Part shown: positions 23,910 through 45,225 of the stretch, in pieces
How the letters are laid out: each line of letters starts with the position of its first letter
Numbering within the stretch: the stretch's first letter is position 1
Assembly: GCA_029339505.1 (NCBI GenBank)
Contig: JAQISU010000155.1
Coordinates: 19,651,001-19,715,000 of the forward strand
DNA: 64,000 nucleotides
Direction of reading: 5' to 3'
DNA from: Unio delphinus
Lineage: Eukaryota > Mollusca > Bivalvia > Unionida > Unionidae
Program-made: the position numbers and the translations under genes
The notes under the pieces: model-generated
Database searches by the model: none
What the model saw: only the letters and a program-made list of their open reading frames with translations
What the model was told of the DNA's origin: nothing

Positions 23910-24088
23910 TCGATTAAACACCATTCAAATGACGGTATCAATCTAGTTGAGTTATCGATTAAACACTATTCAAATGACGGTATCAATCTAGTTGAGTTAT
24001 CGATTAAACACTATTCAAATGACGGTATCAGTCTAGTTGAGTTATCGATTAAACACTATTCAAATGACGGTATCAATCTAGTTGAGTT
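23910..24088 (+). repeat. 45-bp tandem repeat, about 4 copies
   Basis: The unit starts ATTCAAATGACGGTATCAAT and continues CTAGTTGAGTTATCGATTAA and ACACT; starts are at 23923, 23968, 24013 and 24058. Copies are almost identical (one A/G difference), so the array is young. Confidence 0.93.
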
Positions 24089-24313
24089 CATAATCAGTTA
24101 CATAGTATGCTCATATGTATTTGCGAATCGTACAAAATATTCTGTTGCTTTTAAAATTGAAACATATTCCATGTTACTAAACAATATTTAAATTGATTTT
24201 CTGACACACATGTTTATTTACATTTTGTTTAGGTCAGTAGTTTTCAAATTAAACTCAACTAAAATCATTATGACAGGATACTACCAATACTATTACTAAA
24301 GAACTACTACATC

Positions 24314-24329
24314 AACAACAACAACAACA

Positions 24330-24371
<42 letters not shown>
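24314..24371 (+). repeat. (CAA)n/(AAT)n microsatellite
   Basis: CAA repeats followed by about 14 AAT repeats. Confidence 0.93.
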
Positions 24372-24374
<3 letters not shown>

Positions 24375-26220
24375 GATAATACTAATAACGATATTACCTA
24401 TAGTAACACCATTTGCTCATCGTGGCAAATCATCACATTCACCTCAGAATACAACTTTCTTTCGAACTGTGATTCGTAACACAAAAATAATTATTGTTAA
24501 TACAATATGTACTGCTGCTGCTAAACTATTTATAATATTTGCCAACAAATGCAAAATCATTGCAATCGCAATATTGGTATGTCTGAGTATTGATCTATTC
24601 AATAAGATAGGTGCAGAGAAGGTCACATGGCAAATTCGGTACGTATTTAGCCTACGTTATTGATACCTCTTTTGTGTGCTAACTTTTAACCATGATTGTA
24701 TCTTGTAGTTTCAGCTAATAGTCGGTAACAGTAAACGGAATTTTTAATTGGCTCACTTTTGTCCTTATTTTCATGACGTAACAACATTGGAGTTTTAGTT
24801 CAAGATATAGTATTTGCTGACATCTTTGCCAACAATCATTAAGGTTTTTATTCTGTCAGTGCTTCCTGTTCAGTCTTTTTCCATAGTTAAAATACGTCAT
24901 CCATTAAATCATTACCACAGTAGTTTGGAGTATCTATTATATTAAGCCAAGGAAGTATTTTGAGCTATTTGTACAAGAGACCTAAAAGTAATCACGTTTT
25001 CTTGAAGCTAACGTAATTTTATTTATAAATCAGGAAGTATACGGAATAATCGTAATATTGTTGTCTTTAGTATGAGTGAATAGCAAGAGCGATCTCAAGC
25101 TGAAGTTCAAACCTGGGTTTGATTACCGCTTTTATCGATGACTTATATCAGTCGAACTGATCGTAGTTAAACGTCGTCCAAACCTCCAAAATATTCCTTC
25201 CAAGACCGGGAAAGATATAAAATATTCTGGCTTTTTAAAATCGGAATTGGCAAACAGGTAAAGCATTATTATTACAAATTTCACCAAAATGTAGGAACGC
25301 GCCAGATGATGTATGGCAGTAGCTTTAGATAGTAGTTAGAAATATCTATTTTGTTTCTTACAAATGCTAGAGGAAAGCGTCAACCAGCTATTGTATGGAG
25401 GCGCTCAAAGAGAAAATGATTTCGTGGGTCTTGTACCGGTCACTGAAAACTATTCAGTGCTGTTTGTAAGGCCTACAATGGGGAAGGTCTCCTAAGACTG
25501 AGATTTTCTTTACAGCTATAGCTTAAAATTCCTTTATTCATAGGGGTTTCCCAACAATGGACACGAATGAAGATACAACACGTGAGACCATCACTGTTTC
25601 ACTGTTTAGGATGGGCCATCATAATAACTATGGAGTTTCGACCCCTCAATTCCTCTTTTGGTTTGTGACCAAAAGAAAAGAGTAGTGGTTGGATTGGAAA
25701 CGAGAATTGTCCCAACTGTCTTCAACCGTTATCCAATTTAATCAGCTTGGATTTTCCTTTTGTAAGAAAAAAGGTTCATCAGCAGGCAACCAAACAACAT
25801 ATAAATCAGATGAAAGACCAATAAATTAATAAATTGAATGAACCTCTAGGTATAAACAAATATGGCCCACACTGCCGGAAATGTTTTTGATCTGGATGCT
25901 TAAGTCTAGTTTGAACCGGAATATATAAGTAACATCACTTTATCCTTTACCCAACTGAGAATGTAGATCACCACCACAGAGTTGTCCAACATGAAAATGA
26001 CTACATTGTCGTAGATCCATCCTAAAATAAAACATGTTGACCATAACTTTCATTTTCTGTGAGCTGATCTGCAGATGGAACACCAAAGTGTCACTTCATG
26101 TTGTAAAGCATGACAACAGTTCAGCTCATAAGCCATGCGAACTAAAGTACGTACTTTACTCTAACGTCTCATTGCGAACTGTCTAGGCTGATGAAATCGA
26201 CTAATAATAGGGTGCTACAC
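24375..26220. other. Intergenic, no gene recognised
   Basis: Short overlapping frames on both strands at 24444-24663 are low-complexity hydrophobic sequence beside a microsatellite. No domain, splice structure or repeat family was recognised in the rest. Confidence 0.5.
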
Positions 26221-26224
26221 AAAA

Positions 26225-26532
26225 CCGAGGGGCTACAAAATCATAGTTCACACCACTCCGGGGTGGAAGAGGGAGGTCGATGGTTCGATCTTCGGCCGAG
26301 TCATACCAAGACATTCAAAAATATGTAGTAACATCTCCCTCGCTTGGCGCTCAGCATGAAGAGGTTATTGTTAGGACTGGTCGGCCTGGCGTCAGGGTTA
26401 TGTGAATGGGTGAGGCATCATGCTACATGTCTGCGGCATGATACTCGAGTGCTAGACATCGCTATAAACTGCCTCACTGCAGACATCGTAGAGATATGAC
26501 TGAACAATTGTTAAAGCTACGTTAAAAATCCT
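26225..26532 (+). mobile_element. tRNA-derived SINE, family B
   Basis: The body contains CTTGGCGCTCAGCAT, GGACTGGTCGGCCT, ATGTCTGCGGCATGAT, CTATAAACTGCCTCACTGCA and the tail GTTAAAGCTACGTTAAAAAT, followed by a (CA)n tract. The same blocks occur in the same order, inverted, at about 35405-35660. A box B-like GATGGTTCGATC lies near 26280. The box A part is poorly preserved. Confidence 0.75.
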
Positions 26533-26533
26533 A

Positions 26534-26534
<1 letters not shown>

Positions 26535-26586
<52 letters not shown>
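26535..26586 (+). repeat. (CA)n microsatellite
   Basis: About 26 CA repeats at the 3' end of the SINE, a usual place for SINE-associated simple repeats. Confidence 0.95.
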
Positions 26587-26587
<1 letters not shown>

Positions 26588-26589
26588 CC

Positions 26590-29500
26590 TGAGTTTGATA
26601 CTCCACACAACGCATACGTTAACTTGACGGATCAAATTTAAATTGGATCCAGGTTAACATATTGCTCAAATGTGTTGAGTTCCGATGTTTACCAGAAAAC
26701 TAAAACGCCTAGACGATCTAAAAGGGACAGATGACCTTCACAACTATTGTACTTGACAGATGACCTTCACAACAATTGTACTTACGGTGTGTTTTAGGAG
26801 GAAGTAGTCGAAATAAACTGATGTAGCTATTGACAAAAATGATTATGTTCTTAACTTAATATTGTGACCGAATAGGAGTGCCGAAACTGGAACGCTCTTT
26901 GTTCGTAGGCGAACAGAAGGAACTTGTGATAATATGCCCTTCCTAAATAATTGCAATCATCCCTCCGTTTCTGCCAAAATATATAAGACGATGAAGAAGT
27001 TGGTTTTTTGAGTGTCGGGGCAACTATAATCTATAATTTTCACAGTGTTACATACAGATCTAGTCAGTGGTAAATGTCCCCGACTGTTTTATACTCGAGT
27101 TACGATCGGTCGCTTGTATACGTCTTTTCAGACACAACTTTATTTTAAATGCTCGGATCACGGTTTTTGTATAACCGGTAGGCTGATTTCTCATATACGT
27201 TATTCAAGTCGTCTGACACTTTCAGTTATAGACTTGGTTCGCAATTGGCGCTAGTGGGCTTTGATAAATAGGCAACAGATAATAAACGTCCTTGAAAGAC
27301 ACTGTATTAACTAAACTCAATCCGATCAAACATGAGATTGGTTTCCACAGTTATTGAGAAAGTTGATTTCATACGGTACTATCTCTGAGATCGCTAAGAA
27401 CATTTCTGGAGGAATGGACGAAGCATTAACATCGTCTCTAAGTGTGTCACCAGCCGAGCACAGCTTGTTCTTGTCAGTGTACTGGATTGTCTGCTAGACG
27501 GTCAACCCAGTGACCGGATTGATCGTATATTCGGCTGTCAGCTGTTGAATCTTCTCTCAGGAGTGTAAAACTAAGCTAACGGACAGGTCAAACTAAACTG
27601 ATCCCTCTATGGTTCTACATACTAGGGAACTGTTAGCCGGTATGTGACAGGTCTTACCGGAGACACTAAACAATAGACAATGTCGGCCTTACGGACGCTT
27701 TCCTGGTCCGGAACTGGAATCGTGGCGTACTGCATGAACGAGTGGTGATACGGACGATCAAGATCCGACTGATATTCTATCTGCCATTTCTAACAAGCCT
27801 TAAAGCAATGCTATGACATAGGGTAGATTTACAAACACTGTCTAGATATGGACTAATTAGAGCCAGGCTATTAGAATGAACGTACGAACAAACATTGTCC
27901 CGGGATCATTAACTGCATTTTCGTTTCCTGTGCATGTGACACATCTGTGACCTCATCAGTATTTGTGGAGAATGCAGTAACGGAAACTTCACTTCTTCTT
28001 CACCGGAAATAATCATCACATTTTGATTCTTATGAATAATCTTTTACTCCCTAATACGTTAGCAATCCCTTACGTCCTCTATTGCAGGATGCAAACATCA
28101 CATTCTGTCAGACTTCACACATCTTGTCTTGCCCTTTATGCCTTTCTACAAAACAGTAGTCCAGAAGTCTTCAGGACATAATGTACAAACAATACAGGTT
28201 GATGATAATGAAAATTTTGTGCAAGGAAGATAACATCTCATGCGTGTCTTCATTAGATATAAATTTGTTTTATTTACTTTATTTTAAGCAAGCAATTGTT
28301 TAATGCAAATGAAGACATCGACAAGGCACAACCAAATAATTTCATAATGGAACTGTTTGTATTTATAAACATGTGTATATATTAATATCCCTTTATTGCA
28401 AAATAGAGAGATCGAGATCGTTTTAAAGAAACAGACTTTTGTAATGTCAATTCGTCTGTGGTTATTCGCGACGCATTTTTGATTAGATTGAGCAAAATGA
28501 ACCTGATCGAATTCCATATTTCCAAAAGTCTTCAGAATTAGTCCATCACACCTAAAATGGGTTCAAATGTTTTTGTGTTAGTATATATTATTTGTTTGCT
28601 AAATAATAAATCATATTTAGATTGTTTCTAACGTCACATGAAGTTAGACAGGGTGACCCTTTCCCCCACACATATTTATAATATCTCTCGAAGTGTGCAT
28701 TAGAAATCAATTCATATATCAATCGTGTAAATATAGACAATTCAAACACTTCAATAATCGCTATTTAACTATGAAAATTATCTCAAGACAATTTTATGTC
28801 TGTAGATAACCTCGTCTGTTACTGTGCATTTGGAGTAATTTTTGACAAAACTCACGTCATTATTGCATAGTGGAGTGGAAATCATTATTATTGTGAAAAA
28901 GTAAATGTCTTTCATGGTTTAATTTGCGTTGTTTTATGCATAAACTGAATTTGTATACAATCAATAAGTAATAAGTAAACTTCGCCGAGAACATGGAATC
29001 AGTAAAGAACACATACTAATTGATCATTAAGATCTATGTCTATGTTTTAATAAATTACTGTAATACAATATCTAGATCTCCCTTTGACTGTTTTATGGTA
29101 TCTCATGGTCTCTAAGGGATATCATGCAAAATCTTCGAACAGTCATTTACCTGTCTTCTTTGCAGTGGATAGGATGACAAATTTAAACTGACTTTTAAGA
29201 CCCATGGCTAAAGATTCAACAAATTCAGTCATTTAATCATACACTTATAAATGTATGGATGAAAACTAATTCATTTATACATTAATTGAACTTGGATATT
29301 ACGTTCTAAAAAACTTGAAAAGTAGTTTTCTATGGCACTAACTGGTTTTTCTTAAAGAAAGAAGGCCTCCGAAACATTCACCAGTCGTTAAAGTGTTTGG
29401 AAAAAGAATTGTTTGCAAATGTGACAGATTTATTATATTTTGGTTTGATTAATATATTAAGATTACTGGTTAAAATAGTGTGATAGCTGTCTTTGTTTTA

Positions 29501-29900
29501 TGTATTGTGTATTTAACATAGATGACATTATAAGTAGTGCTTGAGGAAATAACAAGAATATATAAAAATCTTACTTGGGTCCTACAAAATTTAAATATTA
29601 ACTGCAGGAAAAAATAATTTCTCAGGAAGCAGAAAAACACTTCAAAACGTTATATATCATATGTGCGGGGAAAACTAAAAGTAACGGTATCTCTTTGAAA
29701 CGACAATGTGACATTGGTGATGAAAGTACCAATGTGAAGTAAAATGTTCTAGTTCTTTTTATATTTTTAATTGTGTGAGACGTTAATATTACTTATTGCA
29801 ATTTTATACAAATTTGTGTTGATGATATACAAGTCATTTAACGAACCCTTTCTGTAAAATCTAAGTTTGACTATTTAAATACAAACAGAAAATCCTTTAG
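26590..29900. other. Intergenic, no gene recognised
   Basis: Short open frames at 27045-27254 and 28284-28517 show no recognisable domain or splice context. A short near-duplication (GACAGATGACCTTCACAAC, at 26727 and 26756) is the only local repeat noticed. Confidence 0.5.
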
Positions 29901-29907
29901 AAAATAA

Positions 29908-29955
29908 TATATATATATATATATATATATCTATATATATATATATATATATATA

Positions 29956-30008
<53 letters not shown>

Positions 30009-30009
30009 C

Positions 30010-30080
<71 letters not shown>
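29908..30080. repeat. Long (TA)n microsatellite with interruptions
   Basis: About 170 bp of TA repeats, broken by a few CTATA and TTTATA interruptions. The apparent open frame through it is only Tyr-Ile repeat. Confidence 0.95.
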
Positions 30081-30084
<4 letters not shown>

Positions 30085-30504
30085 GCGATGGTTTTACACT
30101 TACGTTTAGTATCATTCTCTTTATAAAGCACATTATTTGACAAAAATAAATTCAACACTATCATACGCATCAAGGTATTGCATATAATGCGATCCTGCAT
30201 TCATCCCTTGGCTCTTACACTTTGGACAATTTTATTTGTTACCTCTTAACATCAACACCCTGTTTGTTATCGTAATCTTTGGTCTTCTATTCATATCAAA
30301 TGGCATGGTTTAAGTCACCGGTTTTAACATTCAAGTTAGCTATAGTAATACAGATTTTTCCCTATTTAAACCAGGAAGGTGTCCAAATCATAGAATGATA
30401 TCGATTATAAATTATTGCTTAGTATTGACTCTGGTTCCGGCTAGAGAAGTCTATAGATAAATATAATTTGTCACATGAGTAACGTGTACAAGAATTTACC
30501 AATC

Positions 30505-30507
<3 letters not shown>

Positions 30508-30567
<60 letters not shown>
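30508..30567. repeat. (GA)n microsatellite upstream of the host gene
   Basis: About 29 GA repeats, some 100 bp upstream of the TATA box at 30669. GA tracts can act as promoter-proximal elements; no direct evidence here. Confidence 0.93.
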
Positions 30568-30570
<3 letters not shown>

Positions 30571-30668
30571 GCTTTTTGATCCAATGAAAACTCAGCAAGA
30601 GGGAGTAGAGAATGCTTTTCGAGCCAATAAAAACTCATTTTTATTCTTTTTTTTCTCTCACTCTCTGG

Positions 30669-30678
30669 TATATAAATA
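30669..30678 (+). promoter_or_regulatory. TATA box of the VWDE-like gene
   Basis: TATATAAATA lies 67 bp upstream of the ATG at 30736, which places a start site near 30700 and gives a short 5' UTR. Confidence 0.65.
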
Positions 30679-30735
30679 CAGAGGGCTCTATGAACATATT
30701 TCAAGTTTCTTTCACAAGAGTATAACACAGAAAAG

Positions 30736-38449
<7,714 letters not shown>

Positions 38450-40639
38450 ACGCCATCTGATTTCAATGGTATGCGTAATTTTATATTATAACAATACTTT
38501 GATCATGCATTAAAAATTCAATTCTAGTAAACTGCATTCTGTGAGACTCAAGAAGTCTTAAACAAGGAATGAAATAGTGTATCATAAAAACATTCACTTA
38601 AAACCATTTTGATTAATAGAAAACCTTTGGAATTAAGTCAGTGCCATCGAAGGAGCAAATATAAATCTAGTTGACAATGGACAAGCATATTGTTATATTT
38701 TGTATGTATTCTAGGTTTGACATTTTCTTGTGTTTAATCGATAAGAACAATAAAAGGCATAGAGAGTGTAGAGAAAAAGCATACGAAGATATATATTCAA
38801 TAATTAATCTCAGGTCATATGAGAGGGATGGAGAACTATTTAAAACCCTTCAACATGTTTCGCTTTTCTTTCGTATTGACGACAATTATAAAACATGATT
38901 CTATTCTCAGTGGAAGGATCGAAGAATGGATTTCTCGGAGTCTGACGTCCAGCTCCACCGATAACAAGCATGATCTTCAATATATCATTGTTACCAGAAT
39001 ACCAATAATAAAACAATGCCAGGATTACAAACAGAATAGATATGTGGGAACTTGGCACCAAGAAATGTCTTTCAAAATATAATTATGTTGTTTTATATTC
39101 AAAGTTGTTTTTGTCTTTTATGAAAAGAGAATGATTTATATTTGTCTATCTTTAAGAGTGAATCAAATGATTTTATTTTGTGATTGTTACAATATATACT
39201 CTAAAATGTGAGTAAAGCAGACACTCTTTACCACGCTGGGTGTTGGGGACACATATGAAACGATGAGTATCCGTACAAATAAATGTTTTATTTCTATCTC
39301 TCTGATAGAAACACTCTAATAATGGAATATACAATGGGTGCGTGCACATGTGAATTATTAGGCGACAAAATATCAATTTTCATCAGGCAAGACATGTGGT
39401 AAGCCCAGATGTAGGAAATATAGTATGTATATCATTGTTTCCGAATTTTACACTGTATTGCTTTTACAATATGCCTTAAAATGATATTGCTGCGGCTCCT
39501 TTTATACAACGACCTCTCACTAGAGAGGTGAGACATGTATAGTTATATGTATGTTTTGTATTTTATCACGAATGTGTTGATTTTGAATAAACAATATTTG
39601 CTGTATTGATCGTTGCATTGTTTTATCTCATCGGTGAAATTTAAATGTGTTAAATAACGAAACATGAATGAAAAAGCCATATTTAATTCGTGCAATGGGG
39701 AAATTTGTTTTAAACAGAGAGGATTGTCTTTGAGTTCAGTTCTTGAGTACTTTATCTATCATTATAAAATATGATTTAACAATGATATGACCATAGATTT
39801 AAAAAATTTGATTATAAGATAATATAACATATTTGTATAAACTGTCTTGAAAAACTGCATTATTTCACGCATGACACATGTACCATGTGGAGGTTGATGG
39901 TGTGAGGTATGAATATGATAATACTGAAGGTCATACGAAATGGGCTTTGCTGACAATTTGCATATAACAAAACCTAAACGGATACGCATCTAATCTTGGT
40001 AAACAATGCTAATGCATGCACCATTCATGTTTGAAAGGCTGTCATTGTAAAAAATTATTAAGAGCGTAGAAACTGACCAATGAATGACGTAACAGGAAAC
40101 ATGGTTGTTACTGTATTTTTCAACTATCAAATCAATCACAAAAAGATCTTTCTCTTTTTGATTTCGTATGAGTTGTACCAACAAAAGGGAAAATTCTGCA
40201 AAACTCTGTATCTAGCCTGCTTCTCTGGTACATATTCCAAATAATTATTACAATTTACATTTAATTGATGCTAGCATAAATGATAAAAGCTAATGCAAGC
40301 ATAAAGTTTCATGATTACTCGTGCAATATGGTCTAGGAAACTAAGCCAAAGAAAATATTTAGCCAGACTTGTAAGGGAGCCGCAGGAACTTAGTTGATTC
40401 TGCATTGGATACATCATCAAATGGTCGCGGACTCAAAAGCCTACCGTCCGGGACGGCTGGTTCGGTATACCCTTGAAAATTGCACTTAAAATCCATTTTG
40501 TTGCAATGTAATGGCGAGTAAACTATTTATAATGTCATTTAAAATAATCTAACCCAATACAGTCGTGTCTCAGGGATGATTCCAAATGTGAACAGTCCCA
40601 TCGTATTTCATGACTTTTTATACAAAGTATTGGTCATTA

Positions 40640-40707
<68 letters not shown>

Positions 40708-41015
40708 AGAGGAGAGAGATAAAGAGTGAGAAGTTTTTTAATAGTAAATATCTAACGATTATGTAGAACATATTGTATTGTCTCGAAGGACGCATCCACT
40801 AGTGACCATTCAGACCATACAAGATATTCATGCTTCATTACGAGTGAAATAAAACGTCATTTCAGTCTCAAGCGAGCACTTCCAAATCTCAGTCTGGCAA
40901 AAATTTTAGCTATCAAGTTTTATATAGGTCCTCTCAGAAATCTTTTACCATGTATTCTTTCTTGTAACATTTTTATGAAGAAACAGCGCGTTATTTCTAC
41001 AGATACTTGATGACT
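38450..41015. other. 3' UTR/intergenic, no further gene recognised
   Basis: Short frames at 38671-39082 show no domain. A CAG acceptor before 38926 could add an alternative last exon to the upstream gene, in phase, ending ...WHQEMSFKI at 39082. AATAAA stands at 39586. A (GA)n microsatellite lies at 40645-40703. Confidence 0.45.
40645..40703. repeat. (GA)n microsatellite
   Basis: About 29 GA repeats followed by short impure GA sequence. Confidence 0.95.
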
Positions 41016-41019
41016 GCAT

Positions 41020-41338
41020 TCGACAAAATTAATAATGCAACATATGTCACCAAGGTTGTCCTTTTGAAAGAATTCTCGCAAATTCTACGGACAGAAAGAG
41101 CAAAGAAAAATTCGGCACTTGTAACTCAAGATGGACTTGTCAATATAAAGTGATGAAATTTGGAATGAAAAGTTCATCTTGTACGGTTCAAACGTTTAAT
41201 GAACACATATACATCTTGGCTGGATAATTATGACGCTAACATCAAAGACCTCATTGACTAAAAGGACACATGGAAAGATCAGTTAGTAACACGTCACGGG
41301 GAAATATAATTTAATTGCAGATGCACTTTCAAGTGTGT
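41020..41338 (+). pseudogene. Gypsy-type reverse transcriptase/RNase H fragments
   Basis: The frame gives KINNATYVTKVVLLKEF, AKKNSALVTQDGL and MKFGMKSSSCTVQTF, recognisable RT palm segments of Ty3/gypsy elements, broken by stops. After a gap, GKYNLIADALSSV at about 41299-41336 matches the end of RNase H. RT precedes RNase H here and no integrase follows. It is separate from, and probably a different family than, the element decaying at 41790-44234. Confidence 0.68.
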
Positions 41339-41789
41339 AGTAGTATTATATTGCTTTAAGTATATTTTGTGTCATTCATAAGACTTCAGCTTATGTGATC
41401 TTATTCAATTGCATATTTGGTAAAACTAACTATTGGAGCAGAGCTAAATATGTTAGGAATATTGTATTTAGAAGTAATCAACAAATGATGATGTTATTGG
41501 TGCGTTACGTTAGAGAAGTACTTTATGTCAGGCTATAAGAATTCCAGTCCTTTAGCAACATGTATGTATGATCTTTTAAAAATTTAATATAAATCATTGA
41601 ACATGTAGCTTTCATGACTGGATAACTATTATCTCTGTTTAGGTCCATAAGAGTTGTCTCTTTAGAATTCAGTATGGTACCTGGATCTGTCCTTGTTAAA
41701 TTGACAATCTAATACTCTTTTCTATGATAGTGTGTGATACATATGCTGAGAAAGTAGGATAGAAAGTTTTATATCAGCAAACATTAACA

Positions 41790-44234
41790 ATAAAAGTCAA
41801 TGGTAAAACAATTGGTACTGTGATACCATATATGAATTAACAATTGAAAATGTCGAAGGCCATACACTCCTATTTATGATAGATTTTCGGTTTCTCATTT
41901 TACAAACAATTGAAACTAGTTCGCAGGCACCAAACAGGGAAACATGCGCCGCATAATATGAAGGTTCTAAAAGCCTTGACTGACATCTAGCACGATGTAT
42001 ATATGCATTGCGCAATGGCCTGATGCATACTTGAGCACAATCACGGAGTCAATCGAAGAGTAGAACCATCTTTCAACTTGTTGTCCCTGCGACTTACAGA
42101 TTCTATGTACTTAGAGCGACACACTTGTCGAGTAGGGTAGTGTACCTCAGGAGGAAAGGGTGAATAGCAAGGTCTTAGCCCAGTTTTACTACCCTAGCGT
42201 CAATAGCGACGTAGCACTATTATTTTTGCCATTAAACATTAGTAAAAAGCATATTTAATGTATTGTGCACTGTTCATCTTACTCGAGTCGAGTAGCTAAC
42301 TACAAGAAAACCACAGCAGATAAATTATTCGTGAGTGAGAATGAGGGTGGAAAAATATGAAATTAAAATTCAGAGCGTGTCCAGAGTCTGCGTCAGCAAA
42401 GCAGGGAGATTTGTAAGAGGTACGCAGAAATAGTTCCTGACTGAACCAGTCATACGGGGTTAATATATTTTCACACGAAAGACGTTCAACATTTCATCGC
42501 TATAGCTAGTCTGTTAACGAATTTAACTAGGAAAAGGCGACCAGATAAAGTTTCTTGGGATTGATGCCTTGAAAGAAAATACGCCAACCCTACGTTGTCA
42601 GAGCAAAATAAATCGCTTGATTTGTGAATTGATACGTTCGGCACAGGATTAGGATCAGTTTTACAGAAAGAGTAAGATGGCTTAAAGATGCTTTATCGCT
42701 TATGCTAGTAGGACATTTTTGCTTCAGAAGCAAAACTGCTCCCTGATCGAAATGGAACGTTTGTTACTAGTGGGAAAGAAAAGGCAATTTCACACTGATG
42801 CTTTTTATTCTTGAATGCGTTGGGCATTGACGTTGCTGCCATATGGTTTCCGGATCGAGACGATTAATGAAGGTGCCGATTTATTTAGAAGAATGTGATT
42901 TGTAGACATTTTACCATGTAATTCTAGTGTCGTAAATAATGCGATTCGATATTTATTGATATCTAGTCTTATTGCCTAAAAATGTTATCATTTTTTTAAG
43001 GGCAGATTTATTGTCTTGTATCTGCTTTTACTTAATGTCAATGCATTAGATATACTCAAAATGTGCTGATATTTTTCTCCCGCTTACAATGCTTCCGAAG
43101 GGTGGTTATTTATATATTTAGCTCTTTCAAAATACTTAATTTGGTTCACCCATTACTGCACGAACAAAGTGACGGCATTGAGAAACACATTTATCTTATG
43201 TCTCTCTGATCGTTGATTTCACAATAATCCTGATACTTATAGAGTAAAGTCTGACTTTTACTAGAATACAACGAGGTTAGTCAGGATGCTGTCCACTTTA
43301 CGTGAGCAGACTTCAGTTACAGTGGTACCTGAAATATAAACTTAAATTATTTTTCCACCTCCGGTGTTATGTGATGGATTTGCGAGATATATTGGATTTA
43401 TTGTGCAACAAAGCCAATTCATGTGAGCCGATGTGAGGGTATATTACTGATTCGTTTTTAACCCTCTTCCGTGTACTACACAGTCGTAGTCATTATATTT
43501 TAGCTGAAGTTTGATTTGAAGTCGTAAATCTCCGTGGATTTCGTTAAAAGGTACGATGATGTCGACGATGACTTTGGCTCGGTGGACGATATCGGTTTAC
43601 TCACCGTGAGTCACCAAAGCTTTAGGACTAATGGATAAGCAAGAGTATAGGTAGTCTCCCGTGGAATCTTTCGGCAAATTGGAAGGCGTGTGCATGCTGC
43701 GCGTTGTAGCTCCTTGACCGATCTATGAGAGTTATATAATCGGAAGAATGAGAAATATTCCGACATCGTCTCATTGACACCATAATCAATATTCAATATC
43801 ACTATACGAGTTAAATCAATAATTCAGTATCGATCTATTAGTGTCTATTATTTCTGTGCAAAGTCCAAACTTTGATTACCCTATAATGTGGTACCCTTGG
43901 TGTTAGATCATGCGTATACCTTATTTATGTTTAAATCCTAAGCATTGATCATCCATGGTGATATATCTTTATATTACTTATAGTTATTCCATACGTTGAA
44001 TCGTATATGATAAAACGTTGAAAGTACCTGTTGTTAGTTGTTCTAGTTAGGAGCGATGTAATTTCCTTACATGAGTTGTTTACCTCGTTGCTCATCATTT
44101 TGTTAAATTCATTATTGGACATTCAGTGCATGAGCTTATTGCCAGGCTTGTTCATCGTTCAATTACATTATAAATAAACGTCTCATTCAGGAAACGTGTT
44201 CAGTGTTTTCGTTAAATCCAATCCGCGAACTACA
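41790..44234 (+). mobile_element. Second decayed LTR retrotransposon of the same group as 10590-15674
   Basis: Fragments in order: protease end (YELTIENVEG, about 41828), an integrase trace (YYPSVNSDVA, about 42190), RT connection and RNase H traces (TNLTRKRRPDKVSWD near 42520; FGTGLGSVLQKE near 42640; LFLNALGIDVA near 42810; GADLF near 42870), a T-rich then AAGGGCAG tract (about 42999) and an LTR starting TGTCTTGT (43014). The order integrase then RT/RNase H agrees with the copy at 10590. Everything is heavily mutated. Confidence 0.62.
43014..44234 (+). repeat. 3' LTR of the second element, about 1.2 kb
   Basis: It begins after the tract at 42999 and ends near ...CGAACTACA. It aligns loosely with the LTR at 14443-15674 across its length and has nearly the same size. 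Confidence 0.55.
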
Positions 44235-44260
44235 CCAACGAGGTGAGATAACAGTGATCA

Positions 44261-44372
44261 GTAGCAGCAGAGGGGGCGAAAAGACCAACTTTTTAGAAGC
44301 GTCTATTTGGCAAACCAAGGCTTCCTCGTAAATGCTTTATTGATAAATCAGAAAGGACGCCACAATTGTTGT
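44261..44372 (+). repeat. Left terminal inverted repeat
   Basis: Blocks GTAGCAGCAGAG, GGGGGCGAA, GACCAACTTTT, AGAAGCGTCTATTTGGCAAA and CTCGTAAATGCTTTAT appear inverted at the right end. Confidence 0.88.
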
Positions 44373-44462
44373 CTCGTCTTCGTTGCTGCTCCCGGGATAA
44401 CAGTCTTTATTGAAATTGCTTGCAATTTACGATGATGAATTAGCAATATAAATTTTATATAT

Positions 44463-45224
44463 ATGGCAAACGTCGGAGAAGCACAAATAACTAGATTATC
44501 TAGAGAACGGCTGGCTGCGATCAGAAATTTCACCCGGTGAGAGATTCTTTTAGAGATAATTTGCATGATCGACAGCAACAAAAGTTAGATTTTACCGCTG
44601 ATACTGAACAATTATTTAAGCCGATATCTACGGCAACTGGAGAAGTTGTAACCGCGATAAAAGAGAGTAAATCAGAGGAATCTAAACCGGAGGAAAAAAC
44701 TCCCAAAAAATTGATGATAGAGTTACAAACTACTACAAAATAGATTTACCGATGAAGCTCTAGTGAGTATCGATAAAAGTGGTCCAAACGAGTTGGTAAA
44801 TTTTACAGCTATAAATGTTTCTAATAGAAAGAAATCTTTAAAATCAGAACAAAAGGGATATATCAAAAGCATTGATCAATGGATCGATATAATTCTTAAA
44901 ATTTAAAACAAAATACCCCAAGTTAAAAAAGGAGATTTACTTTGGGAAGCTTTTGATATTGCAGTTAAAAGTAAATATGCTGAAATTAAAGAAAAATTAA
45001 GAGAAATAGGAGAAGAACAACGAAATCGTTTACAACCAAGTACTCGAGGACGAGGACGAGGAGGACGAAGACAAAAAGATCCTCCTGTGGAAGATTCTCA
45101 ATCCGTAGAAGAAGAACTTGAAGAAGAAAAATTTGCTAGTGGATATCACGGTGGTAATATACTATGGTCACGAAGTATCCTTGATAGCGTTAGATGTGAA
45201 ATCCTAAAAGGATTTTTGTCGTAA
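44463..45224 (+). pseudogene. Hypothetical RG-rich protein of the element, frameshifted
   Basis: The first gene after the left inverted repeat. ATG at 44463 follows an AT-rich tract (AAATTTTATATATATGG). Open sequence continues in three frames: MANVGEAQITRLSRERL, then from 44537 a Lys/Glu-rich stretch (KESKSEESKPEEKTPKK), then from about 44745 a segment (RFTDEALVSIDKSG... to the stop near 45223) with one internal stop. That segment holds RGRGRGGRRQ followed by an acidic stretch (VEEELEEEKF). The basic RG patch suggests nucleic acid binding, perhaps a gag- or core-like protein; this is inference. No database family was recognised. Confidence 0.55.
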
Positions 45225-45225
45225 A

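Noticed and set aside
38840..39061. Minus-strand 73-codon frame with GGAGRQTPRNPFFDPSTENR
   Set aside because: It looked protein-like, but the plus strand reads an in-phase alternative exon across the same bases and no family was recognised for either, so neither is called.
44235..44260. Target site duplication for the 9.2-kb element
   Set aside because: The bases before 44261 (TGATCA) and after 53428 (AGTAAA) do not match, so no duplication is claimed.
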